In this document: piece by piece, positions 1 to 4,406 of the stretch
Layout of the letters: each line of letters opens with the position of its first letter
Position numbering within the stretch: the stretch's first letter is position 1
Assembly (NCBI GenBank): GCA_965602945.1
Contig: CBFDBC010000183.1
Coordinates: 1 to 7,561 of the forward strand
Reading direction: 5' to 3'
Length of the DNA stretch: 7,561 nucleotides
From: JAUXEH01 sp965602945
GTDB taxonomy: Bacteria > Acidobacteriota > Aminicenantia > Aminicenantales > Aminicenantaceae
Program-made: the position numbers and the translations under genes
Notes under the pieces: model-generated
What the model saw: the letters and a program-made list of their open reading frames with translations, nothing else
Told to the model about the DNA's origin: nothing
The model's database searches: none

Positions 1-42
1 CAGTTCTAAGCTGAACCAGCACACACACGCGCAGAAGCTCAG

Positions 43-79
43 AGCCCCTCCCGCCCCCGGCGGGAGGGGCTTTTTTATT
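43..79 (+). terminator. Strong Rho-independent terminator of an upstream, off-window gene
   Basis: Positions 43-55 (AGCCCCTCCCGCC) pair perfectly with 59-71 (GGCGGGAGGGGCT), giving a 13-bp G+C-rich stem with a 3-nt CCC loop. It is followed directly by a run of six T (71-76) and then ATT. This is a textbook intrinsic terminator reading rightward. The transcript it ends lies mostly or wholly to the left of the window. A TAA at 7-9 could be that gene's stop codon, but too little is present to tell. The terminator separates the upstream unit from the operon that begins at the promoter near 112. Confidence 0.9.
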
Positions 80-102
80 GGGGGTCAGGCCCTGACCCCC
101 AA
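78..102. repeat. REP-like palindrome (GGGGGTCAGG-C-CCTGACCCCC)
   Basis: The sequence is a perfect inverted repeat: ten bases (80-89) mirrored by ten (91-100) around a single C at 90, extended by TT/AA on the flanks. It starts directly after the terminator T-run and lies outside any gene. Related GGGGTCAGG-containing palindromes occur as dispersed intergenic repeats in many bacteria, often linked to REP-associated (IS200/Y1-type) transposases. Assigning this copy to such a family is inference, because only one copy is in the window and no transposase is present. It has no T-run of its own, so it is unlikely to be a terminator. Confidence 0.5.
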
Positions 103-107
103 AATGG

Positions 108-126
108 AAGATTGAAGCCCAATCTT
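108..126. other. Short palindrome overlapping the -35 element
   Basis: AAGATTG (108-114) is the exact inverse complement of CAATCTT (120-126), with a 5-nt AAGCC spacer. The left arm runs into the -35 hexamer TTGAAG and the right arm lies in the promoter spacer. It could be an operator for a dimeric regulator, the outer part of the adjacent REP-like element, or chance. No regulator gene is present in the window. Confidence 0.35.
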
Positions 127-140
127 ATTTTTGTTACAAT
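112..140 (+). promoter_or_regulatory. Sigma70-type promoter of the four-gene operon
   Basis: TTGAAG (112-117) matches the -35 consensus at 4 of 6 positions and TACAAT (135-140) matches the -10 consensus at 5 of 6, with the ideal 17-bp spacing. The spacer is A+T-rich, unlike the coding DNA around it. Transcription would start near 147, leaving a leader of about 60 nt before the ATG at 207. It is the only convincing promoter found upstream of the + strand genes and sits immediately downstream of the terminator, as expected for the start of a new unit. Confidence 0.7.
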
Positions 141-195
141 TGATGAAGAGATATGTGTTCCCGAGTGCGGGCCATAAAACATGCGAATCAGTTCT

Positions 196-200
196 GGAGG
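196..200 (+). promoter_or_regulatory. Ribosome binding site of the first gene
   Basis: GGAGG lies 6 nt before the ATG at 207, within TGGAGGT. This strong Shine-Dalgarno match fixes that start over the out-of-frame TTG and ATG codons upstream. Confidence 0.8.
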
Positions 201-206
201 TAAGAG

Positions 207-1130
207 ATGAAAAGGACGGGCTTCATGGTTTTTGTATGCGTGTTCTTCCTGATGAGCCTAACGCTCACGGCGCAGACCTACAAGGGCAAGGGCCGGATCT
301 CCGGTTTTATTTTTGACCAGGACGGCAACCCCATCGAAGGCGTAACCGTCAAGCTCTTTTCTCTGCGGGCGGGAGCGGGTTTTGAGATAAAGTCGGAAAA
401 GGATGGAAAATTTACGGCCGCCTGGCTGCGCGGCGGGGGTTGGAACCTCGATTTCGAGAAGTTCGGGTTCATGCCCAAGAAGATCAGCGTCTCCATCCAG
501 GAGATGGGAAAAAGGCTGCCTGCCATCGAGATCCGTATGAACAAGGTAGAGGGGATGGTCGTGTCCGACGACCTGAAGGCCGAGCTCACCAAAGGCAACG
601 AACACTTCAATGCGGGCCAGTACCAGGAGGCCATAGGGGTCTACAACAAGATGCTGGAGGAAAACCCTGATATCTACATCCTCAACAAGAACATCGGGAA
701 CTGCTATTTCGAGATGGAAGACTATGACCAGGCCAAAATGCATTACCTGAAGATCCTGGAGAAGGACCCGGACAGCAAGGATGCCAACATCGCCATCGGC
801 AACTGCTATGTCAACCAGGGTGAGAACGAGACGGCCCTGGAATGGTACAACAAGGTGGAGTTCGAGAGCATCAAGGACGCCGTCGTGCTGTACAACATCG
901 GAACCAGCCTGTACAACAGCGGCATTTACAGCGAGGCGCTGCGCTATTATCAGAGAACGGTGGAGATCCAGCCCGACAATCTCGACGGGATCTACCAGTT
1001 GGGTCTGTGCTATCTGACCATGGGCAACAAGGAAGAATCCATCAAACAATTCGAGAAGTACCTGGAGATCGATTCCGATTCCGAACGCGCCGGTCAGGTG
1101 CGGAGTTTCCTCGATTATCTCAGACGCTGA
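207..1130 (+). CDS. Secreted carboxypeptidase-regulatory-like / TPR protein
   Basis: This 307-residue protein is probably periplasmic or surface-exposed. Residues 1-22 form a signal peptide: basic MKR, a hydrophobic core at about 6-20, and likely cleavage at LTA|Q after residue 22. Residues about 29-113 look like a carboxypeptidase-regulatory-like (transthyretin/CNA-B type) beta-sandwich, with a GxIxGxVxDxxGxPIxGVxV pattern at 29-49, a DGxF turn at 66-69 and a following hydrophobic strand. Residues about 124-292 hold roughly five TPRs, marked by GNEHFNAGQYQEAI, GNCYFEMEDYDQA, GNCYVNQGENETA, GTSLYNSGIYSEA and GLCYLTMGNKEES. No catalytic residues are visible, so a binding or scaffold role is inferred: the beta domain as spacer or anchor, the TPRs for protein contacts. 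It is the first gene after the promoter. The next gene follows after 93 nt with no convincing terminator between them, so cotranscription is likely. The domain calls are firm and the function is unknown. Confidence 0.9.
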   Translation: MKRTGFMVFVCVFFLMSLTLTAQTYKGKGRISGFIFDQDGNPIEGVTVKLFSLRAGAGFEIKSEKDGKFTAAWLRGGGWNLDFEKFGFMPKKISVSIQEMGKRLPAIEIRMNKVEGMVVSDDLKAELTKGNEHFNAGQYQEAIGVYNKMLEENPDIYILNKNIGNCYFEMEDYDQAKMHYLKILEKDPDSKDANIAIGNCYVNQGENETALEWYNKVEFESIKDAVVLYNIGTSLYNSGIYSEALRYYQRTVEIQPDNLDGIYQLGLCYLTMGNKEESIKQFEKYLEIDSDSERAGQVRSFLDYLRR

Positions 1131-1209
1131 CGCGCGTTTTGCCCTGATCCGGGTTTTCCGGCCCGGTTTCGACAGCGATGCCGCAGGTAGAGACCGTTGA
1201 ATAAAGATC

Positions 1210-1214
1210 GAGGT
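1210..1214 (+). promoter_or_regulatory. Ribosome binding site deciding the start at 1224
   Basis: GAGGT lies 9 nt before the ATG at 1224. An in-frame TTG at 1197 would add nine charged residues (MNKDRGRVE) ahead of the hydrophobic segment and has only a weaker AGGT upstream. The ATG is therefore preferred. Confidence 0.55.
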
Positions 1215-1223
1215 CGAGTAGAA

Positions 1224-3371
1224 ATGGATAGGATCCGGCGTAGCGCAGGAATTTTGATCTGCATATTTGTACTGACCGAGGGTTTGATCGCCTTCTCCCG
1301 AGCCGGGAACAGAAGAAGCACCCCTGAAGCGCCCCGCAATCTCCTCCTGGTGACCATCGACACCCTGCGCGCTGACCGCCTGAGCAGCTACGACGGCCGT
1401 TTTGTGCAGACCCCGGTGCTGGATGGCCTCGCCCGCCGCGGCGTCCGCTTCTCCCGAGCGTTTGCGCACACACCCACAACACTTCCGTCACACACCAGCA
1501 TCCTGACCGGCACCCTACCGCTGTACCACGGCGTGCATGACAACGGCACGTTTGTCCTGCACGATGACCAGCTGACCCTGGCCGAACTACTGAAGGAGCG
1601 GGGGTATGCCACCGCCGCCTTTGTGGGCGCCTACCCATTGGACAGCCGCTTCGGCCTGGCCCAGGGATTCGACCGTTATGATGACGATTACAGGAGCCTG
1701 GGAGCGGAGCGGCTCGCCAGCGTGGAGCGAAAGGCGGAGGACGTGGTGGAAGGAGCATTGACCTGGCTGCGGGCGCAGCCCGGTCCCTGGTTCCTGTGGG
1801 TCCACTGCTATGACCCGCACGATCCCTATGAGCCCCCCGAGCCTTTCCGCACCCGGTTCGCCGGCCGCCTCTACGACGGCGAGGTGGCCTATGTGGATGC
1901 GGCCCTGGAGCCGCTCTTCCGTCACGTGCGGGAGACGGGCCTCCTGAAGTCCACCCTGGTCGTCGTGACCGGAGACCACGGCGAGTCCCTGGGAGACCAC
2001 GGGGAAAAGACCCATGGTTATCTGGCCTACAACTCCTCGCTCTGGATTCCCTTGATGATCGCCGGGCCGGGCATCATGCCCCATACGGAGGACGCCTTCG
2101 TAAGCCACTGCGACATCTTCCCCACCGTGTGCGACTGGCTGGATATCAGGCGTCCCGGCCACCTCCAGGGGGATTCACTGAAGGCGGCCCTCGAGGGGAA
2201 AAAACTCAAGACCCGGACCATCTACTTCGAATCCCTCTATCCCTATCACAGCCGCGGCTGGGCGCCGCTGCGGGGTTACATCGTAGACGGGAAGGAGAAG
2301 TTCATCGAATCTCCCATGCCCGAGCTGTACGACCTGGAGGCCGATTTCAACGAGGCCCGGGATCTCATATCTCCCAAAACGCTGCGGCAGCACCGGCCCC
2401 AGCTGGAAAGGCTGATCAATCGCCGGTCGCACGCGGACAGTGGCAAGGCCCGCCAAACCCCGGACCACGAGACCCTGGCCAAGCTCCGTACGCTGGGCTA
2501 CATCACCGCCCCCTCCTCACCCGGCGGCAGAGAGAGGGAATTCGGACCCAGCCAGGACATAAAGACCCTGCTCCCGCTTCACACCAAGTCCCAGGAGGCC
2601 ATGGCCGTTTACCGGGGAGGCGACACCCGGGGCGCCGTGCGGATGCTCCAGGAGGTCCTGACGGAAAGGCAGGACATCGATATCGCCTATTCCAACCTGG
2701 CCATCGTCTACAAGGGTTCGGAGCGCATGCCCGAGGCCCTGCAGGTCTTGAGAGTGGGACTCAAGGAGCTCCCGGACAGCTACGAGGTCTTCACTTCGTA
2801 TGTCAATCTCCTGATCAATGCCCGGCAGTACGCAGAGGTCATCCGCGTCTTCAAGGACAGGAGCATGCGCCAGATGGACTACGATCCTGAGATCTGGAAC
2901 TACCTGGGCGTGGCCCACACCCATACCCGGGAGTTCGATAAGGCGCTGCTGGCATTCACCAGGTCCCTGGAGCTCGACCCGGATTATGCTGTGGCGCACA
3001 ACAACCTGGGGATCGCCTACCTCTCACAGGCCATTTTCCTCAAGGATGCGGCCCCCCTGAAACAGGCCGCGGCGTCCTTCCAGGCCGCGGCGCGCCTGAA
3101 CCCCGATTATGCCTCTCCCTGGAACGGCCTGGGGATCGTGTTCCGGCAGCTGGGCGATCTGGAAGGGGCCGCCGTGGCCATGGAGAGAGCCCTCGAGCTC
3201 AATCCCGAATTCAGGGATGCCCGCTACAACCTGGCCCTCGTCTACCTGAACCTGGATGAGAAGTCGAAGGCCTTGGATCACTTTTCCGTGTACAAGGAAA
3301 AATTTCAGCAAACCCTCCCCCCCGACGAGAGGGACAAACTGGAGGCTTTGATAGAACAATGCAAAAAATGA
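1224..3371 (+). CDS. Sulfatase-fold enzyme (Thr at nucleophile position) fused to C-terminal TPRs
   Basis: This is a 715-residue protein. Residues 1-25 (MDRIRR, then a hydrophobic stretch at 9-25) form a signal peptide or anchor, so the rest should lie in the periplasm. Residues about 37-385 are an alkaline-phosphatase-superfamily sulfatase domain. Visible motifs are VTIDTLRADRLS (metal ligand Asp46), TTLPSHTSILTG (85-96), HCYDPHDPY (194-202), TGDHGESLGDHG (249-260, with Asp251 and His252 as metal ligands), KTHGY (His264) and the family-typical end ELYDLEADFNEARDL (367-381). In true sulfatases the 85-96 segment carries C/S-x-P-x-R, with the Cys or Ser converted to formylglycine. Here it reads T-L-P-S-H, with Thr86 at that site and His90 for Arg. 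Thr nucleophiles are known in LtaS and EptA-type phospho-transferases of this superfamily, so phospho-transfer or phosphodiester hydrolysis is more plausible than sulfate removal. Residues about 445-693 hold at least five TPR-like repeats, for example LGVAHTHTREFDKALLAF. The substrate is unknown. The 3' end overlaps the next gene. Confidence 0.9.
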   Translation: MDRIRRSAGILICIFVLTEGLIAFSRAGNRRSTPEAPRNLLLVTIDTLRADRLSSYDGRFVQTPVLDGLARRGVRFSRAFAHTPTTLPSHTSILTGTLPLYHGVHDNGTFVLHDDQLTLAELLKERGYATAAFVGAYPLDSRFGLAQGFDRYDDDYRSLGAERLASVERKAEDVVEGALTWLRAQPGPWFLWVHCYDPHDPYEPPEPFRTRFAGRLYDGEVAYVDAALEPLFRHVRETGLLKSTLVVVTGDHGESLGDHGEKTHGYLAYNSSLWIPLMIAGPGIMPHTEDAFVSHCDIFPTVCDWLDIRRPGHLQGDSLKAALEGKKLKTRTIYFESLYPYHSRGWAPLRGYIVDGKEKFIESPMPELYDLEADFNEARDLISPKTLRQHRPQLERLINRRSHADSGKARQTPDHETLAKLRTLGYITAPSSPGGREREFGPSQDIKTLLPLHTKSQEAMAVYRGGDTRGAVRMLQEVLTERQDIDIAYSNLAIVYKGSERMPEALQVLRVGLKELPDSYEVFTSYVNLLINARQYAEVIRVFKDRSMRQMDYDPEIWNYLGVAHTHTREFDKALLAFTRSLELDPDYAVAHNNLGIAYLSQAIFLKDAAPLKQAAASFQAAARLNPDYASPWNGLGIVFRQLGDLEGAAVAMERALELNPEFRDARYNLALVYLNLDEKSKALDHFSVYKEKFQQTLPPDERDKLEALIEQCKK

Positions 3372-4312
3372 ATATCCGACATATTTGGTATCCGGCGGTC
3401 GTGATCGCCGTGCTGGCCGGTCTGTCCTGCTCCGGTGTGAACGTCAAACTCGACCCGGAGAGCCAGGCATTCTATGATTATGCACGGCTGATCATGACCG
3501 AAGACGAGCACGACATCTTCAAGCATCTGGCCGACAAACAGGAAAGGGAGCGCTTCATCCTGGATTTCTGGGACAAGCGCGATCCCGATCCCGATACGGA
3601 GATGAACGAGTTCCGGGAGGAGTTCTACCGCCGGATCGACTATGCCAACGCGCGCTTCCACCAGGGCCCTCCGGGCTGGAAAACGGAGCGGGGCCGCATG
3701 TACATCTACTTCGGTGCTCCCGACAAAACAGAAGAATGGTTCCCCATGCAGAGACAGGAGGAAATGGAAGCCGGCGTCTCGGTCCAGGCCCGCGTCCGCG
3801 GGATCCTGCGCTGGACCTATTACCGCTACGGCATGGCCGTCGATTTCTACGACCGCCGGGGCGACGGCACCTACGTCATCGACGATCCCCTGAATCAGAT
3901 CTGGGGGGACTATTTCGACGCGCTGGAGTTCGCCAAGCTGGGGCTGGATTTCGCCAACAAGGAGCGTCTCCAGGAGTTCAAGTTCATCGACCTCGACCTC
4001 GTTTATGACAAAGCGGCCAAGACGTTCTTCGTGACCGTCCCCGTGGAAGGCTTCACCTTCTATGAATACGAAGGGGAGCTGCAGGCCGACTTCGTCTTCA
4101 CCTTCATGCTCTACTTGCAGGGTGGAGGCAAGGTCGATGAGTTCCAGGAAAGCCGGCACCTCACCATCACGGAGGAGGAGCTCGTCGAGCTGGACGAACT
4201 GCGCTTCTCGGTCGAATACGACCTTCAGCGTGGCAAATATTATGTGGACGTGACCGTCGACATCAAACCCGATGTAGGGAAGACGCGCAAGATATTCAAG
4301 ATCCGGCAGTGA
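3359..4312 (+). CDS. GWxTD-domain lipoprotein (variant GWKTE motif)
   Basis: This 317-residue protein has an N-terminal hydrophobic stretch (about 11-22) ending in AGLSC. Cys24 fits a permissive lipobox, so a lipid-anchored envelope protein is likely. Residues about 44-165 match the GWxTD domain: FILDFWDKRDPDPDT (66-80), NEFREEFYRRIDYANARF (83-100), GWKTERGRMYIYFGAPD (106-122), then RWTYYRYG (151-158). The signature is GWKTE, with Glu for the usual Asp. The C-terminal half, about 205-317, is predicted beta-rich and ends in alternating hydrophobic strands. The biochemical role of GWxTD domains is, as far as I know, undefined. The gene overlaps the sulfatase-fold gene by 13 nt; a second in-frame ATG at 3368 would give a 4-nt ATGA overlap. 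The nearest Shine-Dalgarno, GGAGG at 3341-3345, is 13 nt from the first ATG, so translation is probably coupled to the upstream gene. It aligns with the N-terminal third of the next gene product, so the two are paralogues. Confidence 0.88.
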   Translation: MQKMNIRHIWYPAVVIAVLAGLSCSGVNVKLDPESQAFYDYARLIMTEDEHDIFKHLADKQERERFILDFWDKRDPDPDTEMNEFREEFYRRIDYANARFHQGPPGWKTERGRMYIYFGAPDKTEEWFPMQRQEEMEAGVSVQARVRGILRWTYYRYGMAVDFYDRRGDGTYVIDDPLNQIWGDYFDALEFAKLGLDFANKERLQEFKFIDLDLVYDKAAKTFFVTVPVEGFTFYEYEGELQADFVFTFMLYLQGGGKVDEFQESRHLTITEEELVELDELRFSVEYDLQRGKYYVDVTVDIKPDVGKTRKIFKIRQ

Positions 4313-4332
4313 AACCAAACTGCCGGACCCTG
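4302..4332 (+). terminator. Hairpin across the stop codon of the GWxTD lipoprotein gene; weak terminator or attenuator
   Basis: TCCGGCAGT (4302-4310) pairs perfectly with ACTGCCGGA (4319-4327), a 9-bp stem with an 8-nt loop GAAACCAA. The TGA stop (4310-4312) straddles the end of the left arm. Downstream there is only a short TTTT (4335-4338) after CCCTGAG, so termination would be inefficient. A role in partial termination or in protecting the 3' end of a processed transcript is possible. Confidence 0.4.
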
Positions 4333-4391
4333 AGTTTTATGGATTAAGTGCGGTTTGTCCTCCCTTTCGGCAGCAGTGGATTTTTATGCGT

Positions 4392-4396
4392 AAGGA
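4392..4396 (+). promoter_or_regulatory. Ribosome binding site favouring the start at 4407
   Basis: AAGGA lies 10 nt before the ATG at 4407. That ATG gives a classical signal peptide beginning MKNRKRLL. The alternative in-frame ATG at 4386 has only GTGGA before it and would add MRKEKEI to the N-region. Confidence 0.45.
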
Positions 4397-4406
4397 AAAA
4401 GAGATC

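Noticed and set aside
1..42. 3' end of an upstream protein gene with a TAA stop at 7-9
   Set aside because: Only two codons precede the stop, so neither frame nor product can be supported. The terminator alone shows that some transcript ends here.
131..316. Small + strand frame of 61 codons ahead of the first gene
   Set aside because: It would start at TTG inside the promoter, upstream of the predicted transcription start, and it overlaps the start of the TPR gene in another frame. It has no Shine-Dalgarno.
1149..1166. CCGGG...CCCGG inverted repeat between the first two genes as a terminator
   Set aside because: The stem is only 5 bp with an 8-nt loop and is followed by just three T, too weak to end transcription.
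258..1469. Antisense open frame of 403 codons across the first gene and the start of the second
   Set aside because: It is a codon-register shadow of the TPR gene, runs through the intergenic gap, and has no domain signal.
2129..2890. Second + strand frame of 253 codons inside the sulfatase-TPR gene
   Set aside because: It lies wholly within a well-supported gene in another frame. The translation is Gly/Pro/Arg-rich, with the composition of a frame-shifted high-G+C gene and no domain.
3305..4318. Antisense open frame of 337 codons opposite the GWxTD lipoprotein gene
   Set aside because: It is a codon-register shadow. The sense frame has a lipobox and a clear family match, while the antisense translation has neither.
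4313..4406. Separate promoter for the GWxTD-TPR gene
   Set aside because: TTGTCC and a TTTTTAT-like stretch are present, but no -35/-10 pair with acceptable spacing and match was found.
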